Of a stretch of 11,305 nt of DNA, positions 1 to 7,774 are shown in pieces; the stretch's first letter is position 1, and every line of letters begins with the position of its first letter. The stretch lies in NCBI GenBank assembly GCA_039920305.1, contig JBDSEA010000001.1, positions 1-11,305 of the forward strand. The letters are read 5' to 3'. The notes under the pieces are model-generated. The model did no database searches, was not told the origin of the DNA, and saw nothing but the letters and a program-made list of their open reading frames with translations. The DNA is from DASRAJ01 sp039920305. Its GTDB lineage: Bacteria > Bacteroidota > Bacteroidia > Chitinophagales > UBA10324. The position numbers and the translations under genes are program-made.

Positions 1-505
<505 letters not shown>

Positions 506-522
506 ATCCTAAGTGTCTTGCA

Positions 523-580
523 CTCGAGTTTCGGTTGAACCGTTCCGAATTGCTTCGGAACAATTTTAATGAAACTTGAG
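523..580 (-). other. Nested stem-loop just upstream of 23S, possible processing stem
   Basis: The inner hairpin is perfect: 542-549 pairs with 554-561 (GTTCCGAA, loop of four, TTCGGAAC). It is enclosed by a 10-bp outer stem, 523-532 with 571-580, with one mismatch. The structure lies between boxA and the mature 5' end. It could be part of the precursor structure that RNases trim during 23S maturation. The pairing is seen directly; the role is inferred. Confidence 0.5.
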
Positions 581-608
581 ATGATATTTGTACTTCCGTG
601 TTTCAATA

Positions 609-620
609 TGTCAAAGAACA
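609..620 (-). promoter_or_regulatory. boxA-like rRNA antitermination element
   Basis: The minus strand reads TGTTCTTTGACA, followed by TATTG. This matches the bacterial rRNA boxA consensus TGCTCTTTAACA at 10 of 12 positions. BoxA is where NusB/NusE bind nascent rRNA to make RNA polymerase resist termination, and it is normally found in rRNA leaders and 16S-23S spacers. It lies about 104 nt upstream of the mature 23S 5' end. Confidence 0.75.
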
Positions 621-781
621 TTATTCAGCTTCTAATACCTTAAAGGCTATTCAAGGCATTATACTGCTGAAACGGTACTGAGAAAAGGCATGTCGCCCTC
701 CGCCACATTTTACTGAGGCGTCAGTGTTTTATTTAAATGAACTTAATGGGAACTGGAAGCAGCTTTTTCTAAAGCGGGGTG

Positions 782-811
782 CAAATGTAACCTACTTTTT
801 CAATTTTGCAA
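782..811 (-). promoter_or_regulatory. Promoter of the 23S rRNA gene (Bacteroidota -33/-7 type)
   Basis: On the minus strand a TTG (809-811) is followed after 19 bp by TACATTTG (782-789). This is an exact match to the -7 consensus TAnnTTTG used by the primary sigma factor of Bacteroidota, with a preferred spacing. An A/T tract upstream (816-830) could act as an UP element. Transcription would start near 775 and run into the boxA-containing leader. It is the best promoter match I found in the window. Confidence 0.72.
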
Positions 812-830
812 CAAACTGAGAAAAAAATTT

Positions 831-1152
831 TGAGGAGGCAGGAGAAATCCCTTTCTCAGCAGCCGGGAAAATCTATCTGAATCCATTTTCTTAGTGAAGT
901 GCGAAGAAGTGAAAAAGATAATAGCGAATGCTGTTAAGGAATAAATATTTCTTGTTGAAATGGAAAGTTCAGGGGTTTCCAAAACACATTTTAAAGGGAT
1001 TGAAGTTTAAATTACAGGTTGAATTAAGGGTTAGCTGACATCCGGAAGATAGCATCCCAATTTCACATAATTATTTTTCACCATAAGATCCTTAGTGGTT
1101 AATAAGGGAGCACTATAGACTGTAAAACTTGCATAACGTACAAACTTATAAA
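831..1152. other. Intergenic stretch with no recognised gene
   Basis: Apart from the A/T tract belonging to the rRNA promoter and the weak hairpin beginning at 1153, I see nothing here that supports a gene, tRNA or repeat. A 60-codon open frame on the minus strand (800-982) overlaps the rRNA promoter, is low-complexity and hydrophobic, and resembles nothing known to me. Confidence 0.5.
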
Positions 1153-1172
1153 ATTCAATGAGGGCGTTGAAT
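1153..1172 (-). terminator. Weak terminator-like hairpin after the TPR membrane protein gene
   Basis: Read on the minus strand, ATTCAA (1167-1172) pairs perfectly with TTGAAT (1153-1158) across an 8-nt loop and is followed by TTTATAAG. It begins about 12 nt past the stop codon. The stem is short and A/T-rich, so it is only a candidate. Confidence 0.3.
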
Positions 1173-1183
1173 CCGCTTTCAAT

Positions 1184-3181
1184 TCAATTCAATGGCTGTA
1201 CTATTGACTCTGGAATATTCATTCCCAAGCTCATTGCTTTGTTCGCATCATCGAGCGCTTCGCTTTTTCTCCCAAGCCTTTCAAAAGCCTGCATGCGGAA
1301 ATAATAGTTATTGGCATTGTCAGGATTGATTAGAATGGCACGGGTGAGATCAGATAGCGCTTGCTGATAGTTGCCAAGAAATACGTAACACTTTCCACGA
1401 TTATTGAGCACATCAAGAAAAGAGGGATCGGCTTTAAGTGCTGCGTTGTAATAAACCAGGGCTGAATCATACTGTTCTTTGATGCTGTACAGATTTCCGA
1501 GATTATTAAATACCCGTGCATTGCCGGGCTGCCGGGAAATGACAAATTTAAAATCCATCATGGCGCTGTCGGATTTGCCGGCAATGCTGAAGGCAATCCC
1601 CCGGTTTTGACGGGCATCCGGATTATCCGGCTCAAGGCGAACCGCACGGTTGCCATCAATAATCGCTGAGTCAATTTTATTCTGAATGCGAAAATAATCA
1701 CACCGGTTTATGAGCGCATTCACAAAATCCGGCTGCAGTGTAATTGCAGCATCAAAATGCTGTTTCGCCAGCTCAAGCTGTTCTTTCTTCTGATAATAAG
1801 AGCCAAGATTGTTCTGAGCAAGCGGGACGCGGGGATATTTTTTAATCACATCAGTCCACAACACCCCGCTATTCCTCCATACTGACGTGCGCGCAGGGGT
1901 TTGAATAAGAAGGAAAAGGATCCATACAACTGATGCAGCCAGAAGAGGTGATCGGTATTTGGTTAAACCCGGTATTTTCCTTTCCCAAACATCGCTCAAA
2001 AAAATTCCAATGAGAAAAAAGATTCCGGCAGATGAAAGATAGGTGTATCGATCGGCCATTACTGCACCGCCAACAGGCAGAAGCTGTAGCACCAGAAAAA
2101 TATTCACTGTGAAAAACAGGGCACCAAAAAAAAGAGCCGGCTGATTTTTTCGGAGTCTGAAAATCAGAAAGCCAATGATTAAAACAATGATCGGTGCTGT
2201 GTAAATGTAAAACGGATAAGCACCGGAAATTTTTTCTGCATACGGATAATAAGCAGACAGGTTAATTGGAAGAAATAATTTTATGACGTAGCTGACAAAG
2301 GCAAAGGCAGCAAAAAACATTTGTATGATGAAAGAATGATCCTGTATTTCCTGGATGGATGCAGACTCCTTTTGGGCGACGATGGCAATTGTACCGATGA
2401 TGATGGAGAAAATAAAAAAGGGCAGTTTATTAACGTAAATCTTTGGATTTAAGAAGGAGGGCTTAAAATGCTGATTTGTTTTTTCCTTTTCCAGGTAGAA
2501 ATCTATGAGCAAAAGAATAACAGGCAGCGTAACAGCCTGAGCTTTGCAAAGTCCTGATATGATGAAAGAGAATAACGAACAGAGGTACCAGGGCCATGCG
2601 CGCAGGGGTTTCACATCTACTTTTACAGTTAAATGTGTTTGCTGCTTCCAATGAAAATAAAAAATAATGGCAGCAAAATAAAACCCGGTGTACAGCAGAT
2701 CTTTTTGCGCACTTATCCATGCCACCGATTCAACGTGCTGCGGGTGAATGCCAAATAGCAGTGAACAGAAAAAAGATGCAATCTTTTTTTTCGTGAGAAG
2801 TAAAATTGTATAGTATAGCAACAGCGAGTTTGCTAAATGCAACACCAAGCTGATGGTATGAAATGCTGATGCACGGTCATCAAAAAAATGATACACTGCA
2901 GCCTGCGTAACCACCGTAAAAGGATGATAATTTCCCATCACAAAGGATGAAAAAATGGCCTTCAGGTTTACAGATTTTACAAGGTCATTATTGAGAACAT
3001 ATCCTTCATCATCCCAGTTAGTCCAGTCATTTTTTAGTGATGAGGCATATCCAAAAATGGTCGCGAGCAAAATGAATAAGAGGAAAAACCAATTTTGCCC
3101 TTGCCGGTTCGGTTCCGGGATGGCTTTTTGAAACTTATTTGACGCGGGAGATTTTCCCCGGCCAATCTTCTTCCTGCTCAT
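1184..3181 (-). CDS. TMTC/GT-C-like polytopic membrane protein with C-terminal TPR repeats
   Basis: A 665-residue protein. A basic cytoplasmic N-terminus (1-30) is followed by a polytopic membrane region (about 31-430) and exactly six contiguous 34-residue TPRs (452-655). The membrane part carries hallmarks of the TMTC/GT-C glycosyltransferase class: an early acidic motif NWDDEGY (55-61) after the first helix, HPQHVESVAW (146-155) and ADRYTYLSSAG (376-386). GT-C enzymes transfer sugars from a lipid-phosphate donor on the outer face of the membrane; eukaryotic TMTC proteins are O-mannosyltransferases. The TPRs probably bind a protein partner or substrate. Donor and acceptor cannot be read from sequence. 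The ATG at 3181 lacks a clear Shine-Dalgarno; a -7-like CAATTTTG lies at 3201-3208, but its nearest upstream TTG is 25 bp away. The gene is transcribed divergently from the hybrid kinase and ends in TGA. It is often annotated simply as a TPR protein; transferase activity is inferred. Confidence 0.82.
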   Translation of the reverse strand: MSRKKIGRGKSPASNKFQKAIPEPNRQGQNWFFLLFILLATIFGYASSLKNDWTNWDDEGYVLNNDLVKSVNLKAIFSSFVMGNYHPFTVVTQAAVYHFFDDRASAFHTISLVLHLANSLLLYYTILLLTKKKIASFFCSLLFGIHPQHVESVAWISAQKDLLYTGFYFAAIIFYFHWKQQTHLTVKVDVKPLRAWPWYLCSLFSFIISGLCKAQAVTLPVILLLIDFYLEKEKTNQHFKPSFLNPKIYVNKLPFFIFSIIIGTIAIVAQKESASIQEIQDHSFIIQMFFAAFAFVSYVIKLFLPINLSAYYPYAEKISGAYPFYIYTAPIIVLIIGFLIFRLRKNQPALFFGALFFTVNIFLVLQLLPVGGAVMADRYTYLSSAGIFFLIGIFLSDVWERKIPGLTKYRSPLLAASVVWILFLLIQTPARTSVWRNSGVLWTDVIKKYPRVPLAQNNLGSYYQKKEQLELAKQHFDAAITLQPDFVNALINRCDYFRIQNKIDSAIIDGNRAVRLEPDNPDARQNRGIAFSIAGKSDSAMMDFKFVISRQPGNARVFNNLGNLYSIKEQYDSALVYYNAALKADPSFLDVLNNRGKCYVFLGNYQQALSDLTRAILINPDNANNYYFRMQAFERLGRKSEALDDANKAMSLGMNIPESIVQPLN

Positions 3182-3635
3182 AAGGTGAAAATAGAAAAGG
3201 CAAAATTGTGTAACTCTTATTTAATAGTTTCTGCAATAAACATTGAACAGATTTGTTCCATGCGTTCAGGAGAAACAGCTGAGGATGTAAGAAGCTATTT
3301 GGAATTCAATCCGAAATTAGTTTATAGGTGACCTTAACGAGTCAGGTTTTCAGAATTTTTATTCATCCTGCATAGTGCCGGCACATACATTTGGGTACGT
3401 AAAAATTTCAATAACCTGATTTATGCAACCACCCCGGTGCAGATCATTTCATAGTTTTGAATTTTTAAACAGTGAAAAGCAGGCAAAGTCAGATTGTTAA
3501 TTCCATAATACAACCTTTCTAATTTTTTCTTGCTGATCAAAGGATAGAAATCAGCAGTCTTGCATCGTTTGAAACTAATCCTGCAGCCTGCATGCTTTCT
3601 CTTTTTACGAGTAAGTAAAAACCAATTCATCTGAT
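3182..3635. other. Divergent intergenic region, 454 bp
   Basis: This separates the minus-strand TPR membrane protein gene from the plus-strand hybrid kinase and should carry both promoters. The only features I can point to are the palindrome plus -7-like element at 3375-3393 and the weak -7-like element at 3201-3208. A minus-strand open frame at 3421-3774 runs antisense into the kinase and has no recognisable domain, so I do not call it. Confidence 0.5.
3375..3393 (+). promoter_or_regulatory. Candidate kinase promoter: perfect palindrome followed by a -7 element
   Basis: GTGCCGGCAC (3375-3384) is a perfect 10-bp palindrome. Two bases later begins TACATTTG (3386-3393), an exact match to the Bacteroidota -7 element TAnnTTTG. 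No TTG is present at the -33 position, so such a promoter might need an activator or be weak. Transcription would start near 3400, leaving a leader of about 235 nt before the kinase start. Confidence 0.3.
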
Positions 3636-6044
3636 GTGAGCAGCTACAAAAAGATTCAACATAGAATCCGGGAAATGGAAAACCATCTGAGCATTGTTTC
3701 AGAACCTGTGGAGCGTGTGGATATATTGAATGCACTGTCAAAAGAACTCTTTGTTTATGAGGTTGACCGCTCATTGCAAAAAGCCCGCGATGCTAGAAAG
3801 ATCGCAGTTGATATTTCCTATCCACGTGGTGTGGCAATGTCACTTAATAACGAATCCCTCTGCTGCAGAATTAAATCTGATTTCAGGAAATCAAAACAGG
3901 TTGCAACTGAAGCCCTTAGAATTTTTGAATCTGTATCTGATAAAGCCGGGCAAGCTGACGCCCTGAATAATATTTCATTTATTGAAGTAAACCAGAATGA
4001 TTTTGAAAACGCCCTGCAGCATAGCCTGGAAGCATTGGCTCTTGCACAGGAAGCAGGCAAAAAAGACATTGAGGCCTTTGCCTGCCTTGTAAGCGGTATG
4101 GTGAGCGAGCTGCTGGGTGATTACCCGCAAGCCATCGAGTATCATCTCCGATCACTTTCACTTTCACGGGATGCCGGTGATTTTGCCAATGAAGGCGCCT
4201 CGCTGATCAACCTTGGTATTGTGTTTCGCAAAATTGGCGAGCGGGCTAAGGCGAAGGAGCATTTTGAGCAGGCGCATATAATCTTTCAGGATTTGCAGAT
4301 AAAGCTGCTCGAAGCATCCTCCCTTTATAACCTGGGGATGGCGCACAGTGAATTTTCCGATTACCTAACGGCTCTTGGTTACCTCCGGCAGAGTCTGCAG
4401 ATTCAAAAAGATATCGGGCATGCACAGGGGCAGGGTGCCTGCTACATACACATAGGAATTATGCTTCACAAACTGAGAAAATATCATGAGGCAGAAGAGA
4501 ACATAAGGCACAGTATTGAATTTGCTAAATCCTTCGGGAAGAAAAACCAGGAATGCAAGGGCATGATGCACCTTGCGGAATTATATCTCGATCAAAAAGA
4601 TGAGCGTGAAGCTATCTGCATACTTGAGGAAGCTCATAATGAAGCGGAAATTTATGGAATCAAAGAGCTTCGATACCAGATATTGAAAGTGCTGTCAAGA
4701 GCTTATGAATTAAACCATGATTTCAAAAAAGCATTTTCTTTTTACAAGGAAGCCGTATTACTTCGTGAAGAGCTGATCAATGAAGAATCAACTGTGAAGA
4801 ACAGGGGGCTGATGCTTTTTCACGAAGTAGAAACGGCGAGGCGTGAGCGGCTTATTGCCATTCACGATAAGGAGCGGGCACAGCAATCAGAAAAATTTAA
4901 AGAGCAATTTCTTGCCAACATGAGTCATGAGATCCGAACACCGATGAATGCCATATCTGGACTGGTGGATCTGCTTTCAAAGTCATCACTGAATGAATTG
5001 CAGGCCAAATATCTGAATGCTATCCGGCAGTCATCGGATAATTTACTGGGCATAATCCAGGATATTCTTGACTTTTCAAAAATAGAAGCAGGGCAAATTG
5101 AGATTGAAAAAATAAGTTTTTCGATTGCAGAATGCCTTGAATCCCTCCATAACTCCCTCAGCTTTAAGGCGCTCGAAAAAGGCCTCAGTTTCGAAATTGA
5201 TATTGATCCGGAAATTCCTGAAATGGTTTGTGGTGACCCTTCGAGGCTAAAGCAAATTTTTATTAACCTTATCGGAAACGCCATAAAATTCACAGAAAAA
5301 GGATCAGTTAAAATCTCGGCTATTATTGATAGAAAAGAAAATGATTTGAACTGGATTTGTTTTCGTGTTAGTGACACAGGCATTGGTATTCCTGCAGATA
5401 AGATAAATGACGTTTTCGAAAGCTTTGTACAGGCAGGCTCAAGTATCAACAGAAAATACGGTGGTACCGGGTTAGGACTTTCAATTTCCCGGCATCTAAC
5501 CGATTTGCTCGGGGGGTCAATATCGGTATCAAGTGCGGTAAATACCGGCACCACGTTTACTTTCATTTTACCTTATACAAAGCCATCTTATGATCACACC
5601 GGATCATCAACCTCAGAAAAAACCTCTTCCATGAATGGTCTCCGGATATTGCTTGCTGAAGACAACAGGTTCAACCAAATGGTTGCAGTGGATTCCCTGA
5701 AATCCATGATTGAGCATATAACAATTGAAGTAGCGGAGAATGGAAAAGCAGCTCTTGAAAAAATACATTCCACCCGGTTTGACCTGCTGCTGCTCGACCT
5801 CAAAATGCCGGAGATGGATGGTTATGAAACAGCACAATGTATTCGCGCGGATGCAGATATTCTGATCAGGGAAATTCCAATCATTGCCCTTACCGCAAAT
5901 GCAACGAATACTGAAAAAGAAAAATGTTTTCAAAATGGCATTAATGGTTATGTTGCAAAGCCTTTCCGGTCAGAGGAATTACTCAGACAAATTCAGCAGG
6001 TATTGATTCCTTCCGCTTCTGCATCATCAGCTGTTAAGTCTTAA
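3636..6044 (+). CDS. Soluble TPR-sensor hybrid histidine kinase
   Basis: An 802-residue cytoplasmic hybrid sensor kinase with no membrane segment or signal peptide. Residues ~25-385 are TPRs of the ~40-residue type (periodicity clear from ~107 to 385), a likely protein- or peptide-binding sensor. A charged helical linker (~390-425) leads to HisKA, FLANMSHEIRTPMN, with His431 as phosphoacceptor. HATPase_c follows: N-box around N544/N548, G1 DTGIGIP (580-586), F-box FESF (594-597), G2 GGTGLGLS (609-616). A C-terminal receiver (~669-792) has Glu675/Asp676, phosphoacceptor Asp721, Thr753 and Lys775. All catalytic residues are present. There is no DNA-binding output domain, so phosphate probably goes on to a phosphotransfer protein, or the receiver tunes the kinase. 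The start is uncertain: GTG 3636 is the first possible in frame after a stop, and ATG 3675 (Met14) is the alternative. No obvious partner regulator is adjacent. Confidence 0.92.
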   Translation: MSSYKKIQHRIREMENHLSIVSEPVERVDILNALSKELFVYEVDRSLQKARDARKIAVDISYPRGVAMSLNNESLCCRIKSDFRKSKQVATEALRIFESVSDKAGQADALNNISFIEVNQNDFENALQHSLEALALAQEAGKKDIEAFACLVSGMVSELLGDYPQAIEYHLRSLSLSRDAGDFANEGASLINLGIVFRKIGERAKAKEHFEQAHIIFQDLQIKLLEASSLYNLGMAHSEFSDYLTALGYLRQSLQIQKDIGHAQGQGACYIHIGIMLHKLRKYHEAEENIRHSIEFAKSFGKKNQECKGMMHLAELYLDQKDEREAICILEEAHNEAEIYGIKELRYQILKVLSRAYELNHDFKKAFSFYKEAVLLREELINEESTVKNRGLMLFHEVETARRERLIAIHDKERAQQSEKFKEQFLANMSHEIRTPMNAISGLVDLLSKSSLNELQAKYLNAIRQSSDNLLGIIQDILDFSKIEAGQIEIEKISFSIAECLESLHNSLSFKALEKGLSFEIDIDPEIPEMVCGDPSRLKQIFINLIGNAIKFTEKGSVKISAIIDRKENDLNWICFRVSDTGIGIPADKINDVFESFVQAGSSINRKYGGTGLGLSISRHLTDLLGGSISVSSAVNTGTTFTFILPYTKPSYDHTGSSTSEKTSSMNGLRILLAEDNRFNQMVAVDSLKSMIEHITIEVAENGKAALEKIHSTRFDLLLLDLKMPEMDGYETAQCIRADADILIREIPIIALTANATNTEKEKCFQNGINGYVAKPFRSEELLRQIQQVLIPSASASSAVKS

Positions 6045-6049
6045 TACCT

Positions 6050-6077
6050 AAAAAAATTGAGACCCTTCTCTTTTTTT
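6050..6077 (+). terminator. Candidate terminator after the hybrid kinase
   Basis: GAGA (6059-6062), loop CCCT and TCTC (6067-6070) form a short stem. It can extend, past a two-base bulge, by pairing seven A (6050-6056) with seven T (6071-6077). The T run follows the stem directly. The G/C core is weak, and the same bases overlap a possible promoter for the next gene. Confidence 0.3.
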
Positions 6078-6084
6078 ATTTTTA
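6057..6084 (+). promoter_or_regulatory. Candidate promoter of the MFS transporter gene
   Basis: TTG (6057-6059) is followed after 17 bp by TATTTTTA (6077-6084), which matches the Bacteroidota -7 element TAnnTTTG except for the last base. The implied start near 6090 is only ~14 nt before the ATG at 6104. GGAG at 6089-6092 is a possible but distant ribosome-binding sequence. The T-rich setting makes a chance match possible. Confidence 0.35.
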
Positions 6085-6103
6085 GCACGGAGAAAAACAT
6101 TCA

Positions 6104-7375
6104 ATGACTAAACCTTTACCAGAGCCCCCAGTTAAGCTTCATACCAATATACTTAATCTCGCAGTTATCATTGCCGCACTTGGCTACTTTGTAGATATAT
6201 ATGATTTACTGCTTTTTGGAATAGTGAGGCAATCAAGCCTTGCCGATCTCGGTTATAGCGGTGATGATTTATTGAAAAAGGGTACCCTGTTACTTAACTG
6301 GCAGATGGGTGGTATGCTTCTCGGCGGCATCCTGTGGGGAATTATCGGTGACAAGCGAGGGAGATTATCAGTGCTTTTCGGCTCCATATTTCTCTACTCA
6401 GTTGCGAACATTCTTAATGGCACTGTTCAATCGCTGGAGATGTATGCGACATACCGTTTTATCGCAGGCATCGGACTGGCAGGAGAACTGGGAGCCGGAA
6501 TCACCCTGGTTTCAGAAGTAATGACGAAAGAAAACCGCGGATACGGAACAACCATTGTCGCAGCATTCGGAATATTCGGAGCTGTAATTGCAGGGCTTGT
6601 AGGAAAAGTCTTCGACTGGCGAACAGCCTACTATATCGGTGGAGGGTTAGGAATTATGTTGCTTGTTCTCAGGGCAGGCGCCTATGAGTCAGGAATGTTT
6701 AATCACATAAAAAAACAAGGAGTCAGCAAAGGAAATTTCCTTGCTTTTTTCACAAACCGAGAACGTTTTTCAAAATACATTAAGGTCATTCTGGTCGGTC
6801 TTCCAATCTGGTATGTAATCGGCATTTTGATATTTTTCGCCCCTGAGTTAGCACAGGCATTGCATATTGGGATTGATCCATTAACAGGAAAAACCACCAT
6901 CACCGGCAGGGATGCCATTATGTATCAATATGCAGGAGCAGCAACAGGCGCGCTCCTCTGTGGATTGTTAAGCCAGTACCTGAAAAAAAGAAAACGTGCG
7001 CTGCTTTATTTTATGGCCGGTGACGCAGCATGTGTGCTCATCTATATGCTGATGAGGAATGCATCCGCTCCCGCCTTTTATTTTTTTGATTTCATCTTCG
7101 GCATCGCAAACGGCTACTGGTCAGTGTTTATGACGGTAGCATCAGAGCAGTTTGGGACCAACATACGCGCTACTGCAACCACCACTACCCCCAATTTTGT
7201 CCGCGGCTCAGTAGTTCCTATGACCATGATGTTTGTATGGCTAAGGGAAATTACAGGGGATATCGTTATTGCAGCCATCATAGTAGGAATTATCGTACTT
7301 ACCATTGCTTTTATAGCGCTTTGGAAAACAAAAGAAACTTACGGCAGGGATTTGGAATATTCTGAGGCGATATAG
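6104..7375 (+). CDS. MFS transporter, metabolite:H+ symporter type
   Basis: A 423-residue inner-membrane transporter with about 12 hydrophobic helices in two halves separated by a basic central loop (~199-226). The first helix carries acidic residues in DIYDLLLFGI (31-40), as in the metabolite:H+ and sialate/aromatic-acid symporter groups. The signature MFS loop 2-3 motif is GDKRGR (82-87). RFIAGIGLAGELGAGITLVSE (118-138) corresponds to the helix 4-5 motif of these families, and EQFGTNIRATATTTTPNFVR (348-367) to the conserved loop before helix 11. It is full length for the family and shows no damage. Transport is probably proton-coupled import or export of an organic acid or sugar acid; the substrate cannot be read from sequence. 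It starts 59 nt after the kinase stop on the same strand, so co-transcription is possible. The pseudogene downstream is convergent. Confidence 0.88.
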   Translation: MTKPLPEPPVKLHTNILNLAVIIAALGYFVDIYDLLLFGIVRQSSLADLGYSGDDLLKKGTLLLNWQMGGMLLGGILWGIIGDKRGRLSVLFGSIFLYSVANILNGTVQSLEMYATYRFIAGIGLAGELGAGITLVSEVMTKENRGYGTTIVAAFGIFGAVIAGLVGKVFDWRTAYYIGGGLGIMLLVLRAGAYESGMFNHIKKQGVSKGNFLAFFTNRERFSKYIKVILVGLPIWYVIGILIFFAPELAQALHIGIDPLTGKTTITGRDAIMYQYAGAATGALLCGLLSQYLKKRKRALLYFMAGDAACVLIYMLMRNASAPAFYFFDFIFGIANGYWSVFMTVASEQFGTNIRATATTTTPNFVRGSVVPMTMMFVWLREITGDIVIAAIIVGIIVLTIAFIALWKTKETYGRDLEYSEAI

Positions 7376-7385
7376 CCGTTATGAT

Positions 7386-7400
7386 GATGCTTTCAGCATC
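7386..7400 (+). terminator. Weak hairpin after the transporter gene
   Basis: GATGC (7386-7390) and GCATC (7396-7400) form a perfect 5-bp stem around TTTCA, followed by TGATTTTC. It starts 10 nt past the transporter stop codon. It is a short stem with a broken T tract, so only a candidate. Confidence 0.3.
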
Positions 7401-7408
7401 TGATTTTC

Positions 7409-7672
7409 TCAATTACCCCGGATTGCCATCAATCCCTTAATTGTTAAATATTCTGCAATCTGTACAGCGTTGGTAGCTGCTCCTTTCCGAAGGTTATCTG
7501 ACACGATTCAGCAATTCAGAGTATTATCAAGTGAAATACCCCGCCGTATTCTGCCTACAAAAACCTGGTCTTTTCCTTCTGCATGGACGGGCATCGGATA
7601 GATCTTTTCAGAAGGATTGTCCCGGACAATTACACCCGGAAGGTTTTCTAAAATTTCAGGAACTTCATCCAA
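7409..7672 (-). pseudogene. asd: Aspartate-semialdehyde dehydrogenase C-terminal remnant
   Basis: The minus strand encodes the unmistakable C-terminus of aspartate-semialdehyde dehydrogenase, the NADPH-dependent enzyme that makes aspartate semialdehyde for Lys/DAP, Thr and Met synthesis. Readable blocks are YPMPVHAEGKDQVFVGRIRR, then NTLNC, then IVSDNLRKGAATNAVQIAEY. Between NTLNC and IVSDN the expected conserved Trp codon is TGA (7508-7510), a single TGG-to-TGA change. The frame resumes on the other side and ends at 7409. Homology begins near LDEVPEIL (about 7672); the N-terminal three quarters, including the NADP-binding domain and catalytic Cys, are absent because the kinase gene starts at 7775. 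Other genes here end in TGA, so recoding of TGA as Trp is unlikely. The fragment is a 5'-truncated relic with a nonsense mutation. A working asd presumably lies elsewhere. Confidence 0.85.
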
Positions 7673-7774
7673 CCCCAGGATAAAGATTAACGCCAGATAT
7701 TTTTTTGAAAATATCTTACATACGAGCATTGAGTTCTAAATCTTTTATATCTTCATGCAATCAATCAATTGCAA

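Larger units (their letters stand above)
506..776 (-). other. Leader of the 23S rRNA transcript
   Basis: This is the non-coding stretch between the inferred transcription start (about 775, downstream of the promoter at 782-811) and the mature 23S 5' end. It holds a boxA-like element and a nested stem close to the gene. I see no tRNA-Ile or tRNA-Ala, which commonly fill the 16S-23S spacer, and no 16S 3' end (no anti-Shine-Dalgarno sequence). It therefore behaves as a free-standing leader rather than an internal spacer. The extent is inferred from the promoter position. Confidence 0.6.

Noticed and set aside
506..780. tRNA-Ile/tRNA-Ala in a 16S-23S spacer
   Set aside because: No cloverleaf, T-arm sequence or acceptor stem is visible on the minus strand; only boxA and hairpins are present.
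800..982. 60-codon open frame on the minus strand
   Set aside because: It overlaps the 23S promoter, is low-complexity and hydrophobic, and has no recognisable motif or start signal.
3421..3774. 117-codon open frame on the minus strand
   Set aside because: It overlaps the 5' end of the well-supported hybrid kinase in antisense and shows no domain.
4925..5566. 213-codon antisense open frame within the hybrid kinase
   Set aside because: It is opposite the conserved HisKA/HATPase coding sequence, which fully explains the reading frame; its Ser/Ile-rich composition is typical of an antisense shadow.
7409..7672. TGA read as tryptophan (alternative genetic code)
   Set aside because: The TPR membrane protein, the SnoaL-like kinase and the pseudogene frame itself end in TGA, so TGA works as stop here.
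7508..7729. 73-residue hypothetical protein as a genuine gene
   Set aside because: Its C-terminal part is aspartate-semialdehyde dehydrogenase and continues after the TGA, while its first ~19 residues are not homologous. It is a pseudogene fragment, not a small gene.
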